A stretch of DNA of 64,000 nt, from assembly GCA_002840565.1 (NCBI GenBank), contig PHBK01000023.1, positions 1 to 64,000 on the forward strand, in the 5' to 3' direction. Each line of letters begins with the position of its first letter. Within the stretch, counting starts at the first letter, position 1. The position numbers and the translations under genes are program-made. The DNA is from Deltaproteobacteria bacterium HGW-Deltaproteobacteria-12. Its GTDB lineage: Bacteria > Desulfobacterota > Syntrophia > Syntrophales > Smithellaceae. Below are positions 34,376 to 42,910 of the stretch, one piece after another. The notes beneath the pieces are model-generated. The model ran no database searches, had not been told where the DNA came from, and saw nothing but the letters and a program-made list of their open reading frames with translations.

Positions 34376-35458
34376 ATGGCAAAAATTGATGCTTTTTTTC
34401 AACTCCTGCATGAACAGGGAGCATCCGATCTGCATCTGGTGACCGGTCAGCAGCCGGCCATGAGAGTCCGGGGAGAAATCGAACGGATCAAATATGATGT
34501 TCTGGGCAATGACGACCTTAAAGCAATGCTCTATGAGATTGCTCCGGAATATAAGGTGAAGCAATTTGAAGAAACCGGGGACATCGATTTTGCCTACGAA
34601 ATACCGGGGCTGGCCCGCTATCGCGCCAACTATTTCCAGCAGAAATGGGGCGTGGCGGCTGTTTTTCGTGAAATTCCCAGTAAAATTCTTACCTGTCAGG
34701 ATCTGGCTCTTCCAGAGGTGATCGCCAAACTGGCGCTGTTGCCCAGAGGGCTTGTTCTGGTTACGGGACCTACCGGCAGCGGTAAATCTACGACTCTTGC
34801 CGCCATTATCAATGAGGCGAACAGACTGCGCAAAGATCACATTATTACCATTGAAGATCCGATTGAGTTTGTTCATCAGAGCCAGGGTTGTATTGTCAAC
34901 CATAGAGAAGTCGGCATGCACACAAAGACTTTTACAGCAGCTTTGCGCGGAGCCTTGCGGGAAGACCCGGATATCATCCTGGTGGGCGAAATGCGGGATC
35001 TCGAAACCATTTCTCTGGCTATCGAGGCCGCCTCTACCGGCCATCTTGTTTTTGGCACTCTGCATACCACAAGTGCGGCAAAAACCGTGGACAGGATCAT
35101 TGAAGTTTTTCCCTCCAATCAACAGGCCCAGATTCGCTCGACTCTGGCTGACGGTATCCGCGCCGTCATTTCCCAGACACTCTTTAAACGCATAGACAAA
35201 AAAGGGCGCTGTGCCGCCCTCGAGATACTCATAGCTACCTCGGCGGTGCGCAACCTGATCCGGGAATCCAAAACCTTCCAGATACCTTCGACAATTCAAA
35301 CCGGCAAAAAGTACGGTATGCAGCTGCTGGATGATGCCATATTCGAACTGATTAACCGCGGCTGGATCGGCGGAGATGATGCCTATGCCAAATGCAACGA
35401 CAAGGCGCGCTTCCGCCAGTTTCTGAAAGGAGCGCCGGCAGATTTTACGGAAATATAA
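34376..35458 (+). CDS. pilT: Type IV pilus retraction ATPase PilT
   Basis: 360 residues of the PilT/VirB11 family. Walker A VTGPTGSGKSTTLAAIINEA (about 130), Asp box and Walker B-type IILVGEMRDLETISLAIEAA, and the His box GHLVFGTLHTTSAAKTVDRI. The N-terminal PAS-like domain begins with GASDLHLVTGQQPAMRVRGE. The hexameric ATPase depolymerises pili for twitching and DNA uptake. Length is like PilT (about 344) with a slight C-terminal extension. It is followed 63 bp later by a PilU-like gene. The remaining pilus genes are elsewhere. Confidence 0.93.
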   Translation: MAKIDAFFQLLHEQGASDLHLVTGQQPAMRVRGEIERIKYDVLGNDDLKAMLYEIAPEYKVKQFEETGDIDFAYEIPGLARYRANYFQQKWGVAAVFREIPSKILTCQDLALPEVIAKLALLPRGLVLVTGPTGSGKSTTLAAIINEANRLRKDHIITIEDPIEFVHQSQGCIVNHREVGMHTKTFTAALRGALREDPDIILVGEMRDLETISLAIEAASTGHLVFGTLHTTSAAKTVDRIIEVFPSNQQAQIRSTLADGIRAVISQTLFKRIDKKGRCAALEILIATSAVRNLIRESKTFQIPSTIQTGKKYGMQLLDDAIFELINRGWIGGDDAYAKCNDKARFRQFLKGAPADFTEI

Positions 35459-35521
35459 TGCAGGTGGGATGGGCGTGGGCATTGCTTTTCCCTCAATATT
35501 TCTTATAACCGGGAGTATATT

Positions 35522-36700
35522 ATGAAAAAGCAGGAGATTGATTATATTCTGGGCAAGATGCTCGATTCCAATAAAAATGTTTCCGATTTGAACATCACCG
35601 TGGGCAAGTCTTTCCAGGTGGAAACTTCCGGGCAGCTGATAAACGTTGATTTTGATCCCCCTTTGGAAAAGCTTACGCCATTTCAAACGGAGGTATTTGC
35701 GCTGAACCTGATCAATTATGACCGGCGCCTCACGGAAATGCTTCTTTCCCAGGGTTCCTGTGACTCCTCCTATGAACTGCCGGGCAAGGCCCGTTTCCGC
35801 GTTAACATTTTTTCCCAGCGCGGCAATTATTCCATAGTTTTAAGAAAACTGGAAACAAAGATACCGACAATAGAAGAGCTGGGCCTTCCCGAACCGTTTA
35901 AAAAGATGGCCGAGGAAAAAAACGGGATAATTCTGGTGACCGGCGCTACCGGCAGCGGGAAATCAACATCTTTGGCCGGTGTCCTCAATGTCATTAATGA
36001 AACAAAAGCCTGCCACATTATTACCCTGGAGGATCCGGTGGAATTCGGGCATCCGCATAAAAAAGCAACTTTTAATCAGCGGGAAATGGGTCAGGATTTC
36101 GATACATTTGCCAACGGTCTGCGTGCTGCGCTCCGACAGGCGCCGAAAGTCATCCTCGTCGGAGAAATGCGCGATCGCGAAACTGTGGAAATCGCCATGT
36201 CGGCTGCGGAAACAGGACATCTTGTACTCAGTACCCTGCACACAGTCGATGCCGGTCAGACTATCAACCGTATTCTCGGCATGTTTAGTATCGAAGAGGA
36301 AAAGCAGATACGCATTCGCCTGGCCGATACCGTACGCTGGATTGCCTGCCAGAGGCTGTTGCCGAAAGAAGGAGGTGGCCGGATCGCAGCCTTTGAAATT
36401 ATGGGCACAAATATGCGGGTCAAAGATACAATCCTGAATGGCGAGTCGGAAGGCAAGACATTCTATGAAATCATCCAGGCATCCAAGACTTACGGTTGGA
36501 TAACTTTTGATGACTACATCGTTGAATTATATACCAAGGGGTTTATCAACGAAGAAACCGCGAAAGCTTATGCCTCCAATAGAGGCATCGTCGGCCGTGG
36601 AATTGATTCCGTCAAGAGTTCCCGGGGAGAAAAGACCACTGATCTGCTGGGAAAATTGCAGGTTGATGCCGACTACGGTAAGCCGAAAAGACCATGGTAA
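35522..36700 (+). CDS. pilU: PilT/PilU-family ATPase
   Basis: 392 residues, a second retraction ATPase. SDLNITVGKSFQVETSGQLI at the N-terminus, Walker A VTGATGSGKSTSLAGVLNVI (about 140), KVILVGEMRDRETVEIAMSA, and GHLVLSTLHTVDAGQTINRI. Its length and position right after pilT match the pilT-pilU arrangement of other proteobacteria, where PilU adds force to PilT-driven retraction. It is probably co-transcribed with pilT and the receiver-like gene that starts 26 bp later. Confidence 0.87.
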   Translation: MKKQEIDYILGKMLDSNKNVSDLNITVGKSFQVETSGQLINVDFDPPLEKLTPFQTEVFALNLINYDRRLTEMLLSQGSCDSSYELPGKARFRVNIFSQRGNYSIVLRKLETKIPTIEELGLPEPFKKMAEEKNGIILVTGATGSGKSTSLAGVLNVINETKACHIITLEDPVEFGHPHKKATFNQREMGQDFDTFANGLRAALRQAPKVILVGEMRDRETVEIAMSAAETGHLVLSTLHTVDAGQTINRILGMFSIEEEKQIRIRLADTVRWIACQRLLPKEGGGRIAAFEIMGTNMRVKDTILNGESEGKTFYEIIQASKTYGWITFDDYIVELYTKGFINEETAKAYASNRGIVGRGIDSVKSSRGEKTTDLLGKLQVDADYGKPKRPW

Positions 36701-36726
36701 AATGGTAAAAAGGAGGAAATTTTATA

Positions 36727-37251
36727 ATGGAAGAGGAAAAAAAATCTCTTGTCAATGAAGTTGCTGCCGCAGGTTACGATGCCGGAGAAAAGCCGTTTGA
36801 TTTTATCAGCGCCGGCACTGAAACTGCGCTCGTCTGCGAAGCGGACCCGGCGATAAGAGAAAAAATTACAAAAACATTAATAGATATAGGTTATCACGTT
36901 ACAGAGCCGGCTTCCGGACGGGAAGCATTAAAAAGCATGCGTTTTCATTCCTATGATTTGGTTATTGTAAACGAAAATTTTGACAGAACGGATAATGAGC
37001 CCGGCAGCAACGAAGTGTTGAATTACCTGCAAAACCTGGCCGCCGCGGCGAGAAGAAATATATTTGTCGTACTGCTTTCGGATAACTACCGCACCATGGA
37101 TAACATGATGGCGTTCAACAAAAGCGTCAATATGATTATCAACAAAAAAAATATTGATGATTTTGCCGCAATTATTCAACGAGGGCTGGCCGACAATAAC
37201 GCCTTTTACGGTATTTTCAAGGAAGCCTTAAAGAAGCTGGGCAGGGTTTAA
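36727..37251 (+). CDS. Degenerate response-regulator receiver protein
   Basis: 174 residues with a receiver-like fold from about 35: TALVCEADPAIREKITKTLI (acidic pair reduced to ED/AD), DLVIVNENFDRTDNEPGSNE and NIFVVLLSDNYRTMDNMMAF, INKKNIDDFAAIIQ. The phospho-acceptor Asp position reads Asn (VIVNENF), so it is probably not phosphorylated. No output domain follows. It sits 26 bp after the PilU-like gene with its own AAGGAGG site, suggesting an accessory role in pilus retraction control; that is inference. Confidence 0.7.
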   Translation: MEEEKKSLVNEVAAAGYDAGEKPFDFISAGTETALVCEADPAIREKITKTLIDIGYHVTEPASGREALKSMRFHSYDLVIVNENFDRTDNEPGSNEVLNYLQNLAAAARRNIFVVLLSDNYRTMDNMMAFNKSVNMIINKKNIDDFAAIIQRGLADNNAFYGIFKEALKKLGRV

Positions 37252-37618
37252 TTCCGATTCTCCAGCGACGGTATATAATTTTTCATTACATACCGAATTA
37301 TCCCCAATATACATTTTATCCGAATCCTTTCGCGCAGAGCAGCTGACTGCTATTTCCCGGATGAGTGCGACTGCGTTGCAATCCTTGTCGGGCATGCCTC
37401 GGCGCGACCTGCTGCGCCTCCTGATCATATTAAATGCAACTGAGTGTCGGATCCCGTCAATGGGGGATTTTCCCCAACCGGATAGAGGGTAATTATATGT
37501 CTATAGTATACAAATACTAAGCATAAAGGAGGGTGTATCCCAGTTGTTTTTGATATTGGGCCTAGTATAATTATTCAAAACGATATTAATAACATTGAAT
37601 TGAAAGGAGATTGATTTA
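37252..37618. other. Intergenic stretch with a degenerate repeat copy
   Basis: No gene is visible. The segment about 37370-37440 (ATCCTTGTCGGGCATGCCTC, CTGCTGCGCCTCCTGATCAT) loosely resembles the dispersed repeat at 46291 and 55822. A TGTCGGATCC at 37445 lacks the second half of the TGTCGG box. The last 20 bp hold the ribosome site (AAAGGAGA) of the next gene. Confidence 0.4.
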
Positions 37619-38950
37619 ATGAGTTGGAAAGAGCTTTACCGCAGTCGTCTGATGGCGGCGCAGGAGGCGGCAGAGATTGTTCAAAGCGGCGATTGTGTTT
37701 GGCTGCCTCTCGGTCTTGGTCAACCGGGTCTGCCTATTGTTGATGCCATTGCCGACCGGAAAGATGATTTGCGGGATGTGGAGTGCACGATTAATCTGGC
37801 GCTCCGCCCTTATAAAATCCTGGAGCCTGCCTATCGAGAGACATTCCCTTTTATGTCGGGTTTTTACAGCACGCCGCCGCTGCTCAAGATTGCCAAATCG
37901 CAATGGGCGAACTTTTTCGTCGCGCAGGGCGCCGATATGGCGAAGAGATACACCAACCGGAAAAAGATTTTTCAGCGACGCACCGGCATTGTCGTGCAGG
38001 TTACACCGCCGGATGATCACGGTTATGTGAATCTGGGCTTCGATACTTTTTATACTGAAGACTTTCTGAATATGAGCGACTGGGCGATTGCGGAAATCAA
38101 TCCCAACCTGCCGCGCACCTATGGCCAAACAAATATCCATGTTTCGCGCTTCCAGGCCTTTGTGGAAAACCCCAGTCCGGTCGTAATATTTCCGGCCGCG
38201 GTTCCATCGGAAGTGGAAAAGAAAATAGCAGAGCATGTCGTGACGCTTTTGCATGACCGCGATTGCCTGCAGGTCGGCTTGGGGGGAGTTCCTGCGGCGA
38301 TCAGCACACTTATCAAGCATTCGGGGCTCAAAGATCTGGGTGTTCATTCCGAGATGGCGCCAATAGGAATAGACTGTCTGGTGGAGCAAGGTATTGTTAC
38401 GGGAATATACAAGAAGGTCAATACCGGCAAACTCATCTTTGGCTTTTCTCTGGGTGATCAGAAACTCTATGATTTCTTGGGGGGAAACCCGCTGGTCGAA
38501 TTCCATCCGTGTTCTTACGTAAATAATATAGGAGTAATCGCCCAGGAAGATAATGTCGTGGCGATCAATGGCTCTTTAGAAGTTGATCTTACCGGACAGG
38601 TTGTTTCCGAATCGCTCGGTAACACCATGATCAGCGGTCCCGGCGGACAGCTGGATTTTGTAATCGGCGCATTCTGGTCAAAGGGGGGGAGGGCTATTAA
38701 CCTGCTGCCTTCCACGACGAGCGATGCAGCGATATCGCGGATTGTCCCCTATCTGGCGCATGGCGCGCGCGTAACCGTTCCGCGGCATTATTCGCGCTAT
38801 ATTGTAACCGAATACGGCATTGCCGACCTTATGGGGCTGACCGAACCGGAACGCGCAAAGGCCCTGATTGCTATCGCCCACCCCAAATTTCGAGAAGATC
38901 TGGAAAAGGGCGCTAGGGAAAGAGGACTTCTCCGCCAAAAGACGTTCTGA
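37619..38950 (+). CDS. Acetyl-CoA hydrolase/CoA-transferase family protein
   Basis: 443 residues of the acetyl-CoA hydrolase/4-hydroxybutyrate CoA-transferase family. Landmarks: GDCVWLPLGLGQPGLPIVDA (N-terminal CoA-transferase fold), QVTPPDDHGYVNLGFD, GLGGVPAAISTLIKHSG, and LGVHSEMAPIGIDCLVEQG, which contains the expected Glu. C-terminally GGQLDFVIGAFWSKGG and VTEYGIADLMGLTEPERAKA complete the domain. It exchanges CoA between acyl groups or hydrolyses acyl-CoA. It is 38 bp before an ADP-forming acyl-CoA synthetase gene, so both probably serve organic-acid/CoA metabolism together. The true substrate is unknown. Confidence 0.88.
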   Translation: MSWKELYRSRLMAAQEAAEIVQSGDCVWLPLGLGQPGLPIVDAIADRKDDLRDVECTINLALRPYKILEPAYRETFPFMSGFYSTPPLLKIAKSQWANFFVAQGADMAKRYTNRKKIFQRRTGIVVQVTPPDDHGYVNLGFDTFYTEDFLNMSDWAIAEINPNLPRTYGQTNIHVSRFQAFVENPSPVVIFPAAVPSEVEKKIAEHVVTLLHDRDCLQVGLGGVPAAISTLIKHSGLKDLGVHSEMAPIGIDCLVEQGIVTGIYKKVNTGKLIFGFSLGDQKLYDFLGGNPLVEFHPCSYVNNIGVIAQEDNVVAINGSLEVDLTGQVVSESLGNTMISGPGGQLDFVIGAFWSKGGRAINLLPSTTSDAAISRIVPYLAHGARVTVPRHYSRYIVTEYGIADLMGLTEPERAKALIAIAHPKFREDLEKGARERGLLRQKTF

Positions 38951-38988
38951 AGGCGGGAAATAATTTAACAGTTCGAGAGGGTAAAATA

Positions 38989-41175
38989 ATGGATAAGCGG
39001 AAACTGATCGCCAGGGCAAAAAAAGAAGGCCGGACAGCCCTGACCGAGGCCGAGGCCAAGCAGGTGCTGGGCATCTACGGCATTCCTGTTGTAAAAGAAG
39101 CGGTTGTTTTTCGACCGGAAGATGCGGTTCAGAAAGCCAGGCAATATGGATTCCCTGTTGTTCTCAAGGGATTGGGGTCTAAATTGACTCATAAAACGGA
39201 ACGCGGGCTCGTCCGGCTGAATCTAAAAAATTCAAGGGACATACTGACGGCGGCCACGGCCATCGCCAGGTCGGCAGGGGAAGACCTGGAAGGATTTCTG
39301 GTTCAACCAATGATCAAGGGGCGGCGGGAATTTGTCGCCGGCCTCTTCTGTGACCAGCATTTCGGCCCTATTATCATGTTCGGTTTGGGCGGGATCTTCA
39401 CGGAAGCCCTGGGGGATGTCGTCTTTCGCATTGCTCCCGTCAGTGAAGTCGAGGCGGGATTGATGATCGATGAGCTGCATTCCTCGAAGTTGCTTGACGC
39501 CTTCAGAGGAGAATCCGCAGCCTGGAGAGAAGACCTTGTCCGAACAATTGTTGGATTGTCCCGCCTGGCGGAGGAATTGACTGATATTACAGAAGTTGAC
39601 ATCAACCCCCTGGTTATCGGATCCGATGGCCGGGCGACAGCGGTTGACGCCCTGATCATCATCGGCGAGCGGTCAGCTGCGGCGTCAGCCCATCCACCGG
39701 TTCAACCGGCGGAGTTAAAAAAAATATTCTATCCCCGTTCCCTGGCGTTGATCGGCGCTTCCTCCCAGTTGGGCAAATGGGGGAATATGCTTTTCTCCAA
39801 TGTTTTGGCCGGCGGTTATGAAGGAGAACTTTACCTGGTCAATGCGAAAGGCCAGGAGATTGCCGGCAGAAAAGTTTACAAGACGGTCCGGGAAATTCCG
39901 GGGGAAGTCGATCTGGGCATCGTCACTCTTCCCGCTGCCCATGTCCCCGCTCTTATTCCCGAATTTCAGGCTAAAGGAATCCGGTACATGCTCCTGATCA
40001 CTTCCGGCTTCAGCGAGCTGGGCAGCCAGGGGCGTCAATCTGAAGCGGATCTCGTTGAAGCCGCCAGACAGGCGGGCATCACGATCATTGGCCCCAATAC
40101 GATGGGCATTTGCAATCCGCATGCAAAGTTTTATTGCACCGGGAGCCCTTGTTGGCCAAAAATGGGATCAGTCGGTCTTGTTTCCCAATCGGGAAACCTG
40201 GGAATCCAGTTGCTGGATTTTGCCGAAGCTGAAGGTATCGGCATCAGGGCCTTCTGCGGGTCGGGCAATGAGGCTATGATAACAATTGAGGACTACATCA
40301 GAACGTTTGAAGCCGATGAGATGACGAAGACGGTTCTGCTTTATATAGAAAGCATTAAAGATGGAAGGAGATTCTTTTCCACAGCCCGGCAAGTTTCCAA
40401 AATTAAGCCGGTCGTTTTGCTCAAAGGCGGCCGGACGGCGGCAGGCAACCGGGCGGCCGCGAGCCACACGGGCGCCCTGGCGTCCAACATCAGGATTTTC
40501 AATGCGGCCTGCAGACAGGCCGGTGTGGTTCTGGCTGATCAGCCCATGGATCTGCTGGACCTTTCCGCCGCCTTTTCCTCGCTGCCCCTGCCCCGGGGAA
40601 AGAGAGTGGCTATCATGACTCTTGGCGGCGGATGGGGTGTTGTCGCCACCGATTTATGCATTGAACAGGGACTCGAAGTTCCTCCTCTGACACAGGATGT
40701 CATTGCGCGGATTGATAAGATTCTGCCGCCGTACTGGAGCCGCGAGAATCCTGTTGATCTGGTAGGTGAATTTGATACCTCAATGCCCCGGAAAATCCTG
40801 GAAGCACTCGTCAACTGGGATCAATGCGACGCCGTCATCCATTTGGGTCTTGTCGGAAGAACCCATATGGTTGTTAAAACGCTTGATGCCGCCCGTGCCT
40901 CCGGTCAGGAAATAGATCAAGCCTTATACAATGAAGGTCAAAAGCTTTATGAGCAGGCGGAAAAGGATTTTTTTGCTTGCAGCACCAGCCTGATGGAAAA
41001 ATACGCCAAACCGATCATCGGGGTATTTCTGGATGACACCAAGAGCAGGACGGTCACGGAAGTACCCGATAGTCCATATAGAGGCATTGCCTTCCTGACG
41101 CCGGAACGCGCCGTCAAGACACTGTCGAGCATGGTGGCTTATAGCCGGTGGTTAAAGAAAGAGCAGTGCCGGTAA
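38989..41175 (+). CDS. Acetate/acyl-CoA synthetase (ADP-forming), fused subunits
   Basis: 728 residues with the beta (ATP-grasp) part first and the alpha part second. ATP-grasp: EAEAKQVLGIYGIPVVKEAV, FPVVLKGLGSKLTHKTERG, and GLGGIFTEALGDVVFRI, EVDINPLVIG. The CoA-binding domain starts near 250 (RSLALIGASSQLGKWGNMLF), then the succinyl-CoA-ligase-like fold with GLVSQSGNLGIQLLD, CGSGNEAMI, and the RAAASHTGALASN motif carrying the phospho-histidine candidate. The reaction converts acyl-CoA, ADP and phosphate to acid, CoA and ATP. In a syntroph this gives substrate-level ATP from acetyl-CoA; that physiological direction is inferred. Confidence 0.9.
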   Translation: MDKRKLIARAKKEGRTALTEAEAKQVLGIYGIPVVKEAVVFRPEDAVQKARQYGFPVVLKGLGSKLTHKTERGLVRLNLKNSRDILTAATAIARSAGEDLEGFLVQPMIKGRREFVAGLFCDQHFGPIIMFGLGGIFTEALGDVVFRIAPVSEVEAGLMIDELHSSKLLDAFRGESAAWREDLVRTIVGLSRLAEELTDITEVDINPLVIGSDGRATAVDALIIIGERSAAASAHPPVQPAELKKIFYPRSLALIGASSQLGKWGNMLFSNVLAGGYEGELYLVNAKGQEIAGRKVYKTVREIPGEVDLGIVTLPAAHVPALIPEFQAKGIRYMLLITSGFSELGSQGRQSEADLVEAARQAGITIIGPNTMGICNPHAKFYCTGSPCWPKMGSVGLVSQSGNLGIQLLDFAEAEGIGIRAFCGSGNEAMITIEDYIRTFEADEMTKTVLLYIESIKDGRRFFSTARQVSKIKPVVLLKGGRTAAGNRAAASHTGALASNIRIFNAACRQAGVVLADQPMDLLDLSAAFSSLPLPRGKRVAIMTLGGGWGVVATDLCIEQGLEVPPLTQDVIARIDKILPPYWSRENPVDLVGEFDTSMPRKILEALVNWDQCDAVIHLGLVGRTHMVVKTLDAARASGQEIDQALYNEGQKLYEQAEKDFFACSTSLMEKYAKPIIGVFLDDTKSRTVTEVPDSPYRGIAFLTPERAVKTLSSMVAYSRWLKKEQCR

Positions 41176-41291
41176 TCAAAAACCGGGCGGACTGCTATTT
41201 GAACCGCACATCCCCGATAAAACGGCAACAGATCAGCTGCTAGGACTGACTTGATCTGCCGGATTACTTTATTATTCCTGGAAATAATTGC

Positions 41292-42200
41292 TTATTTCCG
41301 GATGTCTTCCCTTGTCTCCGCTACTTCCGAAGCTTTACAGGCAAGGGCAAAATGCCGGGCATATACCGGATTATCCGGCTCTGCCTTCAAAGCTCTGCCG
41401 AAGGCTTCCACCGCCTCGGCATGGTAATTTTTCCTGGTCAGCATATTGCCGAAACGGTTGTAGTATGCCGCGGCGCCGGAGCGGTCGCAGCGCGCAGCTG
41501 CTTCGTATTCCGCCCGGGCATCCGAAACCAGGCCCAGGCCGACCAAGGCATCACCTAGGCAACAATAATAAAGAGGCTTCGCCGGGGCTGCCGCAATGCA
41601 AGCATCCAGCAGTCTTCGGGCTTCTTGATAAAGGCCGTTTTTAGCGAACAGATCAGCTATTTTGAAATAATAATGATCAACTTGATCGGGGTCAATTTCT
41701 CCTGCCCGCAGATACGCAGCTTCGCTTTCAGCGGCTAGGCCGGCACTAAACAGCGCATCGCCTAAACGGCAATAATAAACGGGGTTATCGTTTTCAAGAA
41801 TCACTAATCTTTTAAAAATGTCGCAGGCATCCAGTGCCTGACCGGCCAGGAGATAGGCATTCCCGAGCTCGGTAAGCAGGCCCGGATCTTCAGGTTGCGC
41901 GGCCACGGCGCTGGCGCAGATTTCCGTAAGCTTGCGGAAATTTTTCTCCTGCTTATAAATGCGGACAAGTTCATCAAAAGCAAATCCGGTGAATATTTTT
42001 CTTTGCAGTTCGCGCTGCAGCAGGGTTTCCAGTAAGGCAACAGCTTTGGCCGGATTGCCGCTGTCGTGATAGGCCCAGGCCAGCATCAGCAAAACCGATT
42101 CTTCTTCCGGACAAGCCTGATGAACCTCTTCCAGGAGCGCAATCGCTTGCGAATATTTCCCCTGCCGGAGAAGCTGATCTGCTGAATCCAGTTTTTCCAT
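41292..42200 (-). CDS. TPR-repeat protein
   Basis: 302 residues made of about eight tetratricopeptide repeats, for example LRQGKYSQAIALLEEVHQAC, LGDALFSAGLAAESEAAYLR and FGNMLTRKNYHAEAVEAFGR. No signal peptide or enzymatic domain is visible. It presumably forms a cytoplasmic protein-protein scaffold; the partner is unknown. It precedes (divergent to) nothing obvious and is separated by about 108 bp from the HesB-like gene on the same strand. Confidence 0.85.
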   Translation of the reverse strand: MEKLDSADQLLRQGKYSQAIALLEEVHQACPEEESVLLMLAWAYHDSGNPAKAVALLETLLQRELQRKIFTGFAFDELVRIYKQEKNFRKLTEICASAVAAQPEDPGLLTELGNAYLLAGQALDACDIFKRLVILENDNPVYYCRLGDALFSAGLAAESEAAYLRAGEIDPDQVDHYYFKIADLFAKNGLYQEARRLLDACIAAAPAKPLYYCCLGDALVGLGLVSDARAEYEAAARCDRSGAAAYYNRFGNMLTRKNYHAEAVEAFGRALKAEPDNPVYARHFALACKASEVAETREDIRK

Positions 42201-42281
42201 TATTTACCCGAATACAAATTTATCTGTTGGTTGGCAATTTGCTGACGAAAGAGTGGAAGAAAACAGCCGGTCAAAAAAAAG

Positions 42282-42301
42282 GGGGGAGAAAAATCTCCCC
42301 C
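42282..42301 (-). terminator. Terminator of the HesB-like gene
   Basis: GGGGGAGA (42282-42289) and TCTCCCCC (42294-42301) form an 8-bp stem with an AAAA loop. Read on the minus strand it is followed by eight T residues, a textbook intrinsic terminator 7 bp after the stop codon. Confidence 0.85.
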
Positions 42302-42308
42302 TGTATTT

Positions 42309-42623
42309 TCAGCAACCGCTGCATGATGAGCCGCAACCTTCTGCCGGAGCAAGCCCCGAAGTCAATTTAAATCCTGCACCACGGGCTGTTTCAATAAAAT
42401 CTACGTTAATCGGTTTAGCCTGATTGAGCAGGTCTTTATCAATGACAAACTTTGTTCCTTTCTCGTCAAAAACTTGATCTTCACTTTTAGGCTCATCCAG
42501 AGCCATTCCCAAAGAGGGACCGGATCAGCCAATCGACATCGTAATCCGTATTGCTGAATTTGCATTCTTGTCTTTGAGAAAATCCTTAATTACTTCTGAT
42601 GCTTTCTCTGTAACTGTAAACAT
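42309..42623 (-). CDS. HesB/IscA-like selenoprotein (in-frame TGA = Sec33)
   Basis: Reading from ATG at 42621-42623 through an in-frame TGA (minus strand 42527-42525) gives 104 residues. The N-half is MFTVTEKASEVIKDFLKDKN... and, after SIG, the TGA is followed by SGPSLGMALDEPKSED. This exactly continues the HesB/IscA fold. The TGA falls where relatives have the first cluster-binding Cys; two more conserved Cys lie in EGCGSSCSGC at the end. Known HesB-like proteins of anaerobes carry Sec there. The ribosome site GGGGAT and the terminator fit one transcript. A short stem after the TGA (ATCC/GGAT enclosing TCCC/GGGA) may be the SECIS. Likely role: iron-sulfur or metal handling. Confidence 0.85.
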
Positions 42624-42910
42624 TAATTATCCCCTTTCTCTGATGGATTTTTCCATCGGTATTGCGGATAACTTATCCATAATCAACGTATTGTCAATTA
42701 TATTTTTCAGGAAGACTGTAAATGGCTGATTATTTTTGCAATGTTTGCTTTATAAATTTTATCAATTAGACAATATCACAAATGGTTATCAATGATTCCA
42801 TGTTGATTGATGAAGGCTAACTAAACTTTTTGCATACAGCCGGACGGAAGATAAATTTGTCCCAATATTTACCAGCAAATTAATATGTTAACAGCGTTCC
42901 CTTGTTTATG

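Noticed and set aside
34280-35686. A 468-codon open frame on the minus strand opposite pilT
   Set aside because: It lies exactly antisense to a well-supported PilT gene, has no recognisable domain and no ribosome site; it is a frame shadow.
37445-37461. A sixth TGTCGG-like box (TGTCGGATCCCGTCAAT)
   Set aside because: The second half (TTTACA) is missing and no GG-N10-GC promoter lies at the expected distance.
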